DNA from: Chryseobacterium sp. IHB B 17019
GTDB lineage: Bacteria > Bacteroidota > Bacteroidia > Flavobacteriales > Weeksellaceae
Assembly: GCF_001456155.1 (NCBI RefSeq)
Contig: NZ_CP013293.1
Location: 3,224,001 to 3,288,000 of the forward strand
Length of the DNA: 64,000 bases
Direction: 5' to 3'
In this document: positions 52,897-61,325 of the stretch, piece after piece
Position numbering within the stretch: the stretch's first letter is position 1
How the letters are laid out: each line of letters begins with the position of its first letter
The notes under the pieces: model-generated
The model's database searches: none
Told to the model about the DNA's origin: nothing
Seen by the model: only the letters and a program-made list of their open reading frames with translations
Position numbers and translations under genes: made by a program

Positions 52897-54486
52897 TTAT
52901 TCGATGATTGTTACTTGTACATTTTTGTTCCAATTGAAATCTTTAATATTTTGTTTAAGCTGTTGAAAATTATCAGTATCAATAGAATAAACAGAAACTT
53001 TGTCTTTTGAAACAGTGGTAAGATTATTTATTTTCAAAACTGCGGCTTTTTTCCAGGTTTTCGGGACGTGGCCATGAAACCATTCATCATAGATAATTGC
53101 AACATCATATTTATTATGGATGGTATACTGAGTGAGAAAATTTTCAAAGTGAATATCAATCGGCTTTTTATTTTCGGTAAAAGGAATCATTTCCTTTGAA
53201 CCCAGCCCAACAATATCCAACAGATGAATATCCGTAAAATAAGTAATGGCTCCGATGTCATTGGCAACCACTTTCGACGTATTATAATAAGTATGTAAAA
53301 ATTTTGCCGACTGGATTTGTTGTTCATAAATGTTTTTCCCACCATTGTCCAGAACCTTATGAGCAAAAGAAAATTTATAAATTAAAAGAAAAACATTCAT
53401 TATAATCAAAGCAGAGATTAATTTTTCCTTTTTAATATAATGTTGAAAACCTTCAAATAAACCTTTTACCTTCGGAATTAAAGCCATTGAAAAACCTGTC
53501 AGAATATAGGCTTCATATCGAAAAGCCGCTTTCAGTTCTGCAAACATAGAATGACAGATCATTAATAAAGAAAGAACAATCAGAAGAAAATTATCTTTAA
53601 TCATTTCATTGAAACTCTTCTTTTTAAAATCTCTTACAACAAAAATCAGACATAATAGAATAGGGAAAAATCCAACCTTGTAGAAACTTATATTGAATAA
53701 AAAATTATCCAGAATAATTGTTTTAAGCTGATGCGGAAGATTCGAATCAAAAGTAAATTTTGTCCCTTTTACCACCACAGAATTCGGGAAAAGATACCCA
53801 TCATGCTGATAATTAAAGTAGCAGAAAATCGCAATCGGGATAAAACCTATCAATAAAACAGCAACTGCATCCTTCCATTTTTTAATCAACAAAAAAACAA
53901 AAGCCAGAATTACAAAATAAAACATGCTTTCGAAACGCACCAATCCCATTAACAATAAGGAAAAATAAAAACCTAAGACAGCCGATTTATTTTTAAAATT
54001 CGAAAGACAAAAAATATTGACAACAAATAAAAAAATATGGAAAATATGTTCCATTCCGGACAGCAACTGCAAATGCAGAACCGCAAAAAATAACGTAAAT
54101 GAAACTGCAATGACAGTATTTTTCACATTTTTAAAGGTTTCCGAAAAATATTTGTTAAGAAAATAAACAATTCCAGCCCCGAAAACAATATTAAAATAAA
54201 GTGGCAGCTGATCATTATTTCCAAAAATTTTAATCAGAACACTTAAAAGATAAGTAAATAAAGGCGAGGAAGAAGTTGACGAAAACTCATATCTCGTAAT
54301 TCCCCAAACATCATAGAGAGCAAAATTCTTCGCGATCGCTAAGTGAATATAAGCATCATCTATGAGATACACATAATGCGCATCCGTTTTTTGAAGCACA
54401 TTAAAATAATATCCAAAACATACCGCAAAGAATATGATAAACGATATCATAAAACTCTTTAAGCTAAGTTCTGAAGATGGACTCAT
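52897..54486 (-). CDS. GT-C-like multi-pass membrane protein, probable glycosyltransferase
   Basis: A 529-residue protein with about eleven predicted membrane helices and a C-terminal soluble domain (about 400-529). The first non-cytoplasmic loop has LIDDAYIHLAIAKNFALYDVWG, with Asp43-Asp44. Such a paired acidic motif in loop 1 is typical of GT-C glycosyltransferases that use lipid-linked sugars. It resembles the ArnT/PMT-like group more than any other I know. It lies about 110 nt upstream-adjacent to rpsL on the same strand and reads toward it. Substrate unknown. Confidence 0.65.
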   Translation of the reverse strand: MSPSSELSLKSFMISFIIFFAVCFGYYFNVLQKTDAHYVYLIDDAYIHLAIAKNFALYDVWGITRYEFSSTSSSPLFTYLLSVLIKIFGNNDQLPLYFNIVFGAGIVYFLNKYFSETFKNVKNTVIAVSFTLFFAVLHLQLLSGMEHIFHIFLFVVNIFCLSNFKNKSAVLGFYFSLLLMGLVRFESMFYFVILAFVFLLIKKWKDAVAVLLIGFIPIAIFCYFNYQHDGYLFPNSVVVKGTKFTFDSNLPHQLKTIILDNFLFNISFYKVGFFPILLCLIFVVRDFKKKSFNEMIKDNFLLIVLSLLMICHSMFAELKAAFRYEAYILTGFSMALIPKVKGLFEGFQHYIKKEKLISALIIMNVFLLIYKFSFAHKVLDNGGKNIYEQQIQSAKFLHTYYNTSKVVANDIGAITYFTDIHLLDIVGLGSKEMIPFTENKKPIDIHFENFLTQYTIHNKYDVAIIYDEWFHGHVPKTWKKAAVLKINNLTTVSKDKVSVYSIDTDNFQQLKQNIKDFNWNKNVQVTIIE

Positions 54487-54562
54487 ATTTTAAATACATT
54501 ATAGAAATCTCAAAGATAAGTATCATCAATCATGAAACCATGGATTCGATATAATAATTGCT

Positions 54563-54570
54563 TAAATTTG
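54563..54570 (+). promoter_or_regulatory. Promoter -7 box of dps
   Basis: TAAATTTG matches TAnnTTTG; the implied start is about 25 nt before the ATG at 54599. No TTG at -33. Confidence 0.5.
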
Positions 54571-54598
54571 TTAAACAAAGAATAAACTACCATACAAT

Positions 54599-55075
54599 AT
54601 GAAAAATGCGAATATTATCGGCCTGAAAGAAGCCGATTGCAAAAAAATTGCTGAAAAGCTGAATATCCTTTTGGCTAACTACTCTGTTTTTTACCAAAAT
54701 ACAAGAGGATCCCACTGGAATATCAAAGGTGACCAGTTTTTTACCCTTCACCCGAAATTTGAGGAACTTTACAACAGTTTGGTTTTAAAAATTGATGAAA
54801 TTGCTGAAAGAATCCTGACATTGGGAGCAACACCTGCACACAATTACTCTGATTACCTGAAAGTAGCAACCATCAAAGAAAGTCAGGAAGTAAGCGACGG
54901 AACAAAGAGTGTGGAAATTATTCTGAACTCTTTCAAAGTGGTGATCGACTTGCAGAGAGAGCTTTTGGACATTACAGATGCAGCCGGAGATGAAGGTACA
55001 AACTCCCAGATGAGCGACTATATCACAGAACAGGAAAAAGAAGTCTGGATGTACAACTCCTATTTAGGAAAGTAA
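54599..55075 (+). CDS. dps: Dps family ferritin-like DNA-protection protein
   Basis: A 158-residue four-helix protein of the Dps family. The intersubunit ferroxidase ligands are all present with the right spacing: His39 (RGSHWNIKG), His51, Asp66 and Glu70 (KIDEIAERIL). Such dodecamers store iron and use hydrogen peroxide as oxidant, protecting DNA in stress or stationary phase. Single gene with its own promoter and terminator. No DNA-binding Lys-rich tail is obvious, so DNA binding is uncertain. Confidence 0.93.
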   Translation: MKNANIIGLKEADCKKIAEKLNILLANYSVFYQNTRGSHWNIKGDQFFTLHPKFEELYNSLVLKIDEIAERILTLGATPAHNYSDYLKVATIKESQEVSDGTKSVEIILNSFKVVIDLQRELLDITDAAGDEGTNSQMSDYITEQEKEVWMYNSYLGK

Positions 55076-55105
55076 TATAATAAATTTCTTCGGAAAATAT
55101 TAAAA

Positions 55106-55135
55106 AAATCGTCTTACATTTAGGCGATTTTATTT
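55106..55135 (+). terminator. Terminator of dps
   Basis: AAATCGTC and GGCGATTT pair (8 bp, one G-U) over a 9-nt loop, followed by TATTTT. It lies 30 nt after the dps stop and partly precedes the pncB promoter. Confidence 0.65.
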
Positions 55136-55143
55136 TTAATTAT

Positions 55144-55151
55144 TAAATTTG
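55144..55151 (+). promoter_or_regulatory. Promoter -7 box that decides the pncB start
   Basis: TAAATTTG matches TAnnTTTG. It covers the TTG at 55149 that would start a longer frame, so that start is excluded. The implied transcription start near 55155 leaves about 15 nt before the ATG at 55170. Confidence 0.6.
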
Positions 55152-55169
55152 CGTATAAATTACACAATT

Positions 55170-56348
55170 ATGCACGACGTACGACTGAATTCCATTTTAG
55201 ATAATGATTTCTATAAAATAACCATGCAGAATGCTGTGGTAAAATTGTTCCCAAGCTCCATTGTAAAATATGAATTTATCAACCGGGGAAAACATCAATT
55301 CCCGGAAGGCTTTAGCGTTGCTTTGAGAGAAGCTGTGAATAAAATGGCAGAACTTAAATTAACCAAAGAAGAAAAAAAATTCATGGCAAGGACGTGCCCA
55401 TACATCGATCTACCTTATCTGGATTTTCTTGAAGGATACCATTACGACCCGTCTGAAGTGAAAATTCACCAAGAGGGAACCGATCTTTCGGTAACCGTTG
55501 AGGGGCTTTGGTACAGGACAATCCTTTGGGAAGTACCGTTATTAGCCTTAATCAGTGAACTGCATTATCTTATGAACCACCTGGAAAGGGATTCTAACGA
55601 AATGGTCATGAATAAAACCATTGAAAAAGCAGATTCTTTGGCTAAATTAGGGGTAAACTTCGCGGAATTCGGGACAAGGAGAAGACATTCTTATAAAGTT
55701 CAGAGCTTGGTAATGGATGCTTTAACACAAAAAAAAGATTCAACATTTATTGGAAGTTCAAATGTACATTTTGCCATGAAATATGGTGTAAAACCCATCG
55801 GAACACACGCTCACGAATGGTTCATGTTCCACGGCGCCGAATACGGTTTCAAAATGGCCAACGAACTCGCACTGGAGCATTGGGTAGATGTTTACAGAGG
55901 TGATTTGGGAGTTGCCCTTTCAGACACTTATACAACGGATGTTTTCTTCCAGCAATTTGATAAAAAATTCGCCAAGCTTTTCGACGGAGTCCGCCATGAC
56001 AGCGGAGATCCCCTGGAGTTTGCAGACAAAACCATTGCTCATTATCAAAGACACGGAATCAATCCTTTATTTAAATATATCATTTTCTCAGATGCCTTAA
56101 ATCTGGAGAAAGTAGAAGAAATCACCAATTACTGTAACGGAAAAATTGGGATTTCTTTCGGAATCGGAACTAATCTCACCAACGATGTAGGAGTAAAACC
56201 AATGAATATTGTAATGAAATTAATTGGCGTACAAGCTCCAAACCACGAATGGATCCCAACCGTAAAGCTTTCCGACGAACACGGAAAATATACCGGAGAT
56301 CCAAAAATGATCGAACTCGCCAAAGAATTTTTAAGAATAAAAAATTAA
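55170..56348 (+). CDS. pncB: Nicotinate phosphoribosyltransferase
   Basis: A 392-residue enzyme from the ATG at 55170 (product begins MHDVRLNSILDNDFYK). A longer frame from a TTG at 55149 lies inside the promoter box and is rejected. PncB makes nicotinate mononucleotide from nicotinate and PRPP in the NAD salvage pathway. Recognisable segments are NDFYKITMQNAV, EFGTRRRHSYKVQ, GTHAHEWFMFHG (catalytic His region) and VRHDSGDPLEFADK. Length matches the family. It is 4 nt ahead of the YciI-like gene. Confidence 0.96.
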   Translation: MHDVRLNSILDNDFYKITMQNAVVKLFPSSIVKYEFINRGKHQFPEGFSVALREAVNKMAELKLTKEEKKFMARTCPYIDLPYLDFLEGYHYDPSEVKIHQEGTDLSVTVEGLWYRTILWEVPLLALISELHYLMNHLERDSNEMVMNKTIEKADSLAKLGVNFAEFGTRRRHSYKVQSLVMDALTQKKDSTFIGSSNVHFAMKYGVKPIGTHAHEWFMFHGAEYGFKMANELALEHWVDVYRGDLGVALSDTYTTDVFFQQFDKKFAKLFDGVRHDSGDPLEFADKTIAHYQRHGINPLFKYIIFSDALNLEKVEEITNYCNGKIGISFGIGTNLTNDVGVKPMNIVMKLIGVQAPNHEWIPTVKLSDEHGKYTGDPKMIELAKEFLRIKN

Positions 56349-56352
56349 CAAG

Positions 56353-56820
56353 ATGAAAACAAAAATTATTTTAACATTATCTCTTTTCGCAACAACTTTT
56401 TCATTTGCTCAAAAGACTGCAGAAAAACCAACATTTAATCAGAAGCTTGCCACAGAACTTGGAGCCGATAAATATGGAATGAAGCCGTATGTAATCGTAA
56501 TGCTGACAACAGGTCCAACAAAAATCGATGACAAAACGAAAATGGGCGAACTGATGAAAGGACATCTAGGAAACATCGGAAAATTAGCTAACGAAGGAAA
56601 GATTGTTGTTGCAGGGCCTTTCCTCGAACAAAACAAAGAAAACTACCGCGGAATGTTTATATTTAATACAAAATCTAAAGAAGAAGCAGAACAATGGGTA
56701 AAAACCGACCCTGCAGTTCAGGCCGGGGTTTTCAGTTATGAAATTTTTCCATGGTATGGCTCGGCGGCGTTGCCGATGTATTTGAAGCATCATGCTGAAA
56801 TTGCGCAGGAAAATCCTTAA
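56353..56820 (+). CDS. YciI-like domain protein with signal peptide
   Basis: A 155-residue protein with a signal peptide (cleavage near FSFAQ) and a YciI-like alpha/beta domain (about 45-135). It contains YVIVMLTTGPTKIDDKTK, IVVAGPFLEQNKENYRGMFIF and SKEEAEQWVKTDPAVQAGVF. YciI-like domains resemble dimeric alpha/beta-barrel enzymes; their activity is mostly unknown. The exported form is common in Flavobacteriia. It follows pncB by 4 nt and precedes a membrane protein gene by 2 nt. Confidence 0.82.
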   Translation: MKTKIILTLSLFATTFSFAQKTAEKPTFNQKLATELGADKYGMKPYVIVMLTTGPTKIDDKTKMGELMKGHLGNIGKLANEGKIVVAGPFLEQNKENYRGMFIFNTKSKEEAEQWVKTDPAVQAGVFSYEIFPWYGSAALPMYLKHHAEIAQENP

Positions 56821-56822
56821 AA

Positions 56823-57413
56823 ATGGGGTTTTATAGTAAATTTTCTGAACAGGATTTGATTGAATCTTATAACAACCAAGTTGATTATCAAGGTAAACCA
56901 AGTAGAGAACTGCTAGAAGAAATCTCGCTGAGAGGCTCACTCCAAGAACTTCAAACTAAAATTGAAGATCAGAAAAAACTATTAAATGAACGCAATAGGA
57001 TTATCCGGGAAATCCACCAACATTTCATGAATAAATCTTCAAAACAAGAATACCTTTTACTCTTAAGCTCTGATATACTCTCAAAAGCAGAAATTCAATT
57101 GCTTGTAGAGGAAAAATATATTCAAATTCATCAGAATGTTGAAAATTTAAAAGTTGATTCAGACACTATATTATATAGTTTTTTAGGAATATTCATTGCA
57201 TCAGCCGTGAGTTCTGGTATTCTATTTTTATGTATTTATAAATTCATTTTCTTAGCTGCCCTCCATTTTTATTTACTAATCCCTGCATATATTATTAATT
57301 ACTTAATCATAAAATTAATAACTAAAAAAACAAGAGACAATCTGGCTGTTTTTATTGCAAGTTTTATAGCAACCGTTTTAAATCTTATCTTTTTTATAAT
57401 TTTAATAAATTAG
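56823..57413 (+). CDS. Membrane protein of unknown function with N-terminal coiled coil
   Basis: A 196-residue protein. The N-terminal half is polar and helical with a coiled coil (about 35-65). The C-terminal half has three membrane helices at about 117-138, 142-160 and 172-194. It starts GFYSKFSEQDLIESYNNQVDYQGKPSRELLEEI, a pattern I cannot place. It is 2 nt after the YciI-like gene and followed by a terminator, so it is the last gene of the pncB unit. Confidence 0.6.
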   Translation: MGFYSKFSEQDLIESYNNQVDYQGKPSRELLEEISLRGSLQELQTKIEDQKKLLNERNRIIREIHQHFMNKSSKQEYLLLLSSDILSKAEIQLLVEEKYIQIHQNVENLKVDSDTILYSFLGIFIASAVSSGILFLCIYKFIFLAALHFYLLIPAYIINYLIIKLITKKTRDNLAVFIASFIATVLNLIFFIILIN

Positions 57414-57439
57414 AAAACAACTTGAATATTGACAATTCA

Positions 57440-57466
57440 AACCTCACAAAATCTGTGAGGTTTTCT
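57440..57466 (+). terminator. Terminator of the pncB unit
   Basis: AACCTCACA and TGTGAGGTT form a perfect 9-bp stem over a 5-nt loop, followed by TTCTT. It lies 27 nt after the membrane protein gene. Confidence 0.78.
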
Positions 57467-57491
57467 TATATTTATAAAAACAAAAACAACC

Positions 57492-58247
57492 ATGAAAACC
57501 ATCGAAGAAGTTCTGAAAAAATTAGACGAAATTATTATCTGGGCTAAAGAAAATCAAAGTCCGGCCGGATATTTTGCCTGTACTTACAGAATCATGACGG
57601 CTCAGGTTTTGAAAGGAATCCAGCAGAAAAAGTTTGAAGACAACCCGAGAATGACGCAACTTGATATTGCCTTTGCCAGCCGTTATCTTGAAGCATGGGA
57701 TGCCTATTCAAAAGGTAAAAAGTGTACGAATTCCTGGTACATCGCTTTTGAAGCCACAAAAAATAAAAATTTGCTTATTTTACAACATATTTTCTTAGGA
57801 ATGAACGCACATATCAATCTTGATCTCGGAGTTTCAGCGGCATCTATCATGCCTTACAGAAAGATAAACCCGTTGAAAAAAGATTTTGAAAACATCAATA
57901 ACGTCATTGCTTCCATTAATCAAAAAGTTCAGGATTCATTAAATAAAATTTGTTACCCTGTAGATTTGATTGATAAAATCTCGAACGGAAAAGACAATGC
58001 GGTTTTGGATTTTGCCATTTCAAAAGCAAGGGAAACATCATGGGCAACTGCAGTAATTGCATCCAATACACCGAATTTTTTAAGAGAATCCGTCATCGGA
58101 ATTGTAGATTATGCCGCTGCAAAAGTTGCTACACAAATTTTAAATCCAAAAATCCTTACCCCTGCTTTAACGAAAGAATTGAAAAAATGCGAAAGTAGTG
58201 ATGTGGTGAAGAATATTGAAATTTTATCAGGTACAAAGAATGCTTGA
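57492..58247 (+). CDS. DUF5995 family protein
   Basis: A 251-residue soluble helical protein. It contains PAGYFACTYRIMTAQVLKGI, FASRYLEAWDAY and the conserved IFLGMNAHINLDLGVSAASI. The His and Asn residues in the last block are typical of DUF5995. A metal-dependent enzyme is plausible but unproven. The start is an ATG at 57492. Single gene between a terminator and rmuC. Confidence 0.8.
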   Translation: MKTIEEVLKKLDEIIIWAKENQSPAGYFACTYRIMTAQVLKGIQQKKFEDNPRMTQLDIAFASRYLEAWDAYSKGKKCTNSWYIAFEATKNKNLLILQHIFLGMNAHINLDLGVSAASIMPYRKINPLKKDFENINNVIASINQKVQDSLNKICYPVDLIDKISNGKDNAVLDFAISKARETSWATAVIASNTPNFLRESVIGIVDYAAAKVATQILNPKILTPALTKELKKCESSDVVKNIEILSGTKNA

Positions 58248-58320
58248 TAAAATCAAGATGCCTTAAAATTCTATGGTTTCCCGTAAATAAAATCAATTTT
58301 TCTTTTTGTAATTTTGAAAC

Positions 58321-59832
58321 ATGGAGATGACATATTTAATTATCGGATTTATTGCCGGCGGAATTCTGGGTGCAGTTATTCTATATTTTGTTTTGAAATC
58401 GACGATGATTTCAAGAAATTCTTATGATGAACTGAATAATTTACACATTAAAAACAATTCGGATTTAGAAAATTCTAATCTTAAAATTCAGGAATTAATT
58501 CAAACTATTAATAAGGAAAAAGAAACCAATCTACAACAGACGGACATTTTAAATGATCTTAAAAATGAATTTGCAAAAATTTCAGCTGAACATTCTTCTT
58601 TAAATTCTCAATTTTCTGAGCAAAGGGAAATCAATTCAAAGCAAACTTTACAGATTGAAAGTCTTTTGAATGAGAAACAAAATATTTTCGCTAAAAACTC
58701 TGAACTTACTGCTATTAACGAAAGCCTTCAAAAATCATTACAGACTCAAAAAGAAGAGATCATGAAGATTCAGGAGGAGTCAAAAATGCAGTTTGAGAAT
58801 TTGGCTAATAAAATTCTGGAAGAAAAAACAGAGAAATTCACAACTTTAAATCAAAATAATTTAAAAACAATTCTTGAACCTTTTCAGGAAAAAATCAACG
58901 ACTTAAAAAACCGCGTGAACGAAGCGTATGAAAAGGAAAATAAAGAACGTTTTTCTCTCGCTGAGAAGGTAAAAGAGCTTGCAGAACTGAATCAGCAAAT
59001 TTCAGAAGATGCCAAAAAATTAACACGAGCGTTAAAAGGCGAAAGTAAAACCCAGGGAAATTGGGGCGAAATGATCCTCGAAAGCATCCTCGAAAAATCC
59101 GGACTGGTAAAAGGCAGGGAATATTTTCTTGAGCACGAGCTCCGTGATGAAGACAACAAAGCACTTTTCTCAGAATTCTCCGGTAAAAAAATGCGCCCTG
59201 ATGCAGTGATAAAATATCCGGATGAGAGAAATGTGATCATAGATTCTAAGGTTTCCCTGACAGCTTTTACAGAATTGGTTGATGAAACTGATCAGGATAT
59301 TTATGTAATAAAACTCAATCAACACTTATCTTCCATAAAAACTCACATTACGCAATTGAGCCAGAAAGCATACGACGATTATGGAAAATCCTTGGACTTT
59401 GTAATGATGTTTATCCCGAGCGAACCGGCCTATATCGCAGCAATGCAAGCCGACCAAAACCTTTGGAATTACGCTTATGAAAGAAGAGTTTTGTTATTAA
59501 ACCCAAGTAATTTAATTACTTCGTTAAAGCTTATTGCAGATCTTTGGAAACGCGAATATCAAAATAGAAACTCCATGGAAATTGCCGAACGAGGGGCGAA
59601 ACTTTATGATAAATTTGTTGGATTTGTAGAAAATCTGGAGAAAGTTGGGAAGAATCTGGATCAGGCTAAAAACGTCTACAATGACGCTTACAAACAGCTT
59701 TCGACAGGAAATGATAATCTTGTTACCCAAACACAGAAATTAAAATCTTTAGGAATTAAGAACAAGAAAGACCTTCCCCAGAGCCTGATTGACAATTCAC
59801 AAATTTCGTTGGATATCTCAGAAGACTTATAA
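58321..59832 (+). CDS. rmuC: DNA recombination protein RmuC
   Basis: A 503-residue RmuC. One N-terminal membrane helix (about 4-24) is followed by a long coiled coil (about 35-215) and the nuclease-like RmuC domain (about 225-455). The domain includes TQGNWGEMILESILEKSGLVKGREY, RPDAVIKYPDERNVIIDSKVSLTAF and DFVMMFIPSEPAYIAAM. RmuC limits inversions between short repeats and belongs to the PD-(D/E)xK-like group. Single gene with its own terminator. Confidence 0.95.
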   Translation: MEMTYLIIGFIAGGILGAVILYFVLKSTMISRNSYDELNNLHIKNNSDLENSNLKIQELIQTINKEKETNLQQTDILNDLKNEFAKISAEHSSLNSQFSEQREINSKQTLQIESLLNEKQNIFAKNSELTAINESLQKSLQTQKEEIMKIQEESKMQFENLANKILEEKTEKFTTLNQNNLKTILEPFQEKINDLKNRVNEAYEKENKERFSLAEKVKELAELNQQISEDAKKLTRALKGESKTQGNWGEMILESILEKSGLVKGREYFLEHELRDEDNKALFSEFSGKKMRPDAVIKYPDERNVIIDSKVSLTAFTELVDETDQDIYVIKLNQHLSSIKTHITQLSQKAYDDYGKSLDFVMMFIPSEPAYIAAMQADQNLWNYAYERRVLLLNPSNLITSLKLIADLWKREYQNRNSMEIAERGAKLYDKFVGFVENLEKVGKNLDQAKNVYNDAYKQLSTGNDNLVTQTQKLKSLGIKNKKDLPQSLIDNSQISLDISEDL

Positions 59833-59838
59833 AATATA

Positions 59839-59866
59839 AAACCTCAGTTCATACTGGGGTTTTTCT
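59839..59866 (+). terminator. Terminator of rmuC
   Basis: AAACCTCAGT and ACTGGGGTTT pair (10 bp, one G-U) over a 4-nt loop, with TTTTCTTT after. It lies 6 nt after the rmuC stop. Confidence 0.8.
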
Positions 59867-59891
59867 TTATACTTAATTGATAAATTTATAA

Positions 59892-59899
59892 TAATTTTG
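59892..59899 (+). promoter_or_regulatory. Promoter -7 box immediately before the TrmH-family start
   Basis: TAATTTTG matches TAnnTTTG and ends 4 nt before the ATG at 59904. If used, the transcript would start at or next to the start codon, giving a leaderless mRNA. No TTG lies at the right -33 distance. Confidence 0.4.
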
Positions 59900-59903
59900 C
59901 GGT

Positions 59904-60671
59904 ATGTTAATAGAAAGCTTTCAGAACGATAAAATAAAAAACATCACCAAACTTCTCTCTGACAACAGATTCCGTAAAAAATCAAATGTTTTTGTAGTGG
60001 AGGGGCAGCAGGAAAATGAAAGGGCTCAGAAGTTTGATTTCGAGCCTGTTGAGTTTTTTATCTGTGAAAATATTTTCCAGAAAGAACTCCCAAAAGGAAA
60101 AATTCATCTTGTAACCGATAAAGTTTATGAAAAAATTGCTTACAGAGGAAGTTCAGAAGGAATTATCGGGGTTTATAAAACAAAAGAATCGGATTTATCT
60201 TCATTTAAGCCGAAAGAAAATTCTACGATAATTATTGTTGAAGGCGTTGAAAAGCCAGGAAATCTCGGGGCAATTCTCAGAAGTTGTGAAGCTTTCGGGA
60301 TTGACGCGTTGATTGTTTCGGATGGAAAAACTGATTTCTATAACCCGAATGTTATCCGCTCAAGCGTTGGCTGTCTGTTCGGAATGGAAGTTTTTCAGGC
60401 GGAAAACGATGAAACATTAGCCTTTCTTCAAAATAATAATTTTAATATCTATACGACAATCATGGATGAGACGGCAGAAGATCTTTCTAAAAGAGATTTC
60501 AGGGAAAAATCTGCTGTGTTATTCGGAACAGAACATTCAGGATTGAGTGATTTTTGGTCTGGAAAAGGAAAAAATACCTTGATTCCAATGGCAGGAAGTA
60601 TAGATTCTCTGAATTTAAGCAATGCCGTTGCGATTGCATGTTATGAAGCTTTAAGACAGAAGAAGGGTTGA
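59904..60671 (+). CDS. TrmH (SpoU) family RNA 2'-O-methyltransferase
   Basis: A 255-residue SPOUT methyltransferase. It starts with an N-terminal substrate-binding region (LIESFQNDKIKNITKLLSDNRFRKKSNVFVVEG). The AdoMet knot motifs are VEGVEKPGNLGAILRSCEAFG, VLFGTEHSGLSDFW and IPMAGSIDSLNLSNAVAIACYEALRQ. Such enzymes methylate ribose 2'-OH in 23S rRNA or tRNA; the exact target is not fixed by sequence. Single gene, convergent with the Ala-rich lipoprotein. Confidence 0.9.
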   Translation: MLIESFQNDKIKNITKLLSDNRFRKKSNVFVVEGQQENERAQKFDFEPVEFFICENIFQKELPKGKIHLVTDKVYEKIAYRGSSEGIIGVYKTKESDLSSFKPKENSTIIIVEGVEKPGNLGAILRSCEAFGIDALIVSDGKTDFYNPNVIRSSVGCLFGMEVFQAENDETLAFLQNNNFNIYTTIMDETAEDLSKRDFREKSAVLFGTEHSGLSDFWSGKGKNTLIPMAGSIDSLNLSNAVAIACYEALRQKKG

Positions 60672-60754
60672 ATTTGTTGAGAGTTGCTGGGTGATATTAT
60701 TTTAATATTACTTATTGCCCATTACTTATTACTCATAAAATATGTGCATAAAAA

Positions 60755-60778
60755 AACCGCATCACTGAGTGAGCGGTT
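60755..60778. terminator. Bidirectional terminator between the TrmH-family and Ala-rich genes
   Basis: AACCGC and GCGGTT, then TCAC and GTGA, form a 10-bp stem with one bulged A and a 3-nt loop. T-runs follow on both strands, so it can end both convergent genes. Confidence 0.78.
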
Positions 60779-60805
60779 CTTTTATTTTTAAAGCTTAAGC
60801 TAAAA

Positions 60806-61144
60806 TTATTTCTTAGCAGCGTCTTTAGTTGCATCTTTAGCAGCATCAGCAGCACCTTTAGCAGCATCAGCAGCACCTTTAGCAGCGTCAGCAGCACCTT
60901 CAGTAGCAGCTTTAGCAGCATCAGCTCCAGCAGCAGTAGTAGCAGCAGCAGCATCTTTAGTAGCATCTACAGCAGTAGTAGCAGCAGAATCAACAACTTT
61001 AGCAGCAGAATCAACTACAACAGCAGCTGAATCAGTAGCAGCAACAGCAGATGAATCAGCACCTTCAGTAGAAGTAGCTTCAGTTTTTTTACAAGCAACT
61101 AAAGAGATTGCAGCGATAGCAGCTACGAATAATGACTTTTTCAT
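60806..61144 (-). CDS. Ala-rich low-complexity lipoprotein
   Basis: A 112-residue lipoprotein (lipobox ISLVAC, Cys18). The mature part is almost entirely Ala, Asp, Lys, Thr and Val. It has repeats of about seven residues: GAADAAK occurs four times, the last three copies running directly on, followed by KDATKDAAKK. These would make a long amphipathic helix with charged stripes, like a spacer or Lpp-type rod, or a late-embryogenesis-abundant-like stress protein. No family can be named. It is divergent from the gene at 61326 and shares an inverted promoter motif with it. Confidence 0.72.
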   Translation of the reverse strand: MKKSLFVAAIAAISLVACKKTEATSTEGADSSAVAATDSAAVVVDSAAKVVDSAATTAVDATKDAAAATTAAGADAAKAATEGAADAAKGAADAAKGAADAAKDATKDAAKK

Positions 61145-61212
61145 AATAAATTAAATTTAATTTTGTTAATATTGTTTTATAAAATCTTTCTCTGTTCTGT
61201 TATTTGAACAAG

Positions 61213-61268
61213 ACAAAGGTATAGCAGATAGAAAATTTGTTTAGGAAAAATAATTGTAATACCTTTGT
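61213..61268. promoter_or_regulatory. Inverted repeat carrying mirrored -7 boxes of two divergent genes
   Basis: ACAAAGGTAT (61213-61222) and ATACCTTTGT (61259-61268) are exact inverted repeats. Each contains TACCTTTG on the strand reading outward, the -7 box of one gene. The plus-strand box has TTTG at 61236-61239 with a 20-nt spacer (full promoter). Shared regulation of the two genes is likely. Confidence 0.55.
61236..61267 (+). promoter_or_regulatory. Promoter of the 393-residue membrane regulator-like gene
   Basis: TTTG, a 20-nt spacer and TACCTTTG. The implied start near 61271 gives a leader of about 55 nt before the TTG at 61326. Confidence 0.6.
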
Positions 61269-61325
61269 AAAATCATTTTACAAATAAATTATACTGATAA
61301 TCAATAAATTAATCATTTTAGAAAT

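Noticed and set aside
60733..60966. Leu-rich frame (LLLLLLLEL type) on the minus strand
   Set aside because: It is a shifted reading of the Ala-rich repeat codons of the lipoprotein gene. The poly-Leu product has no start signal or family support.
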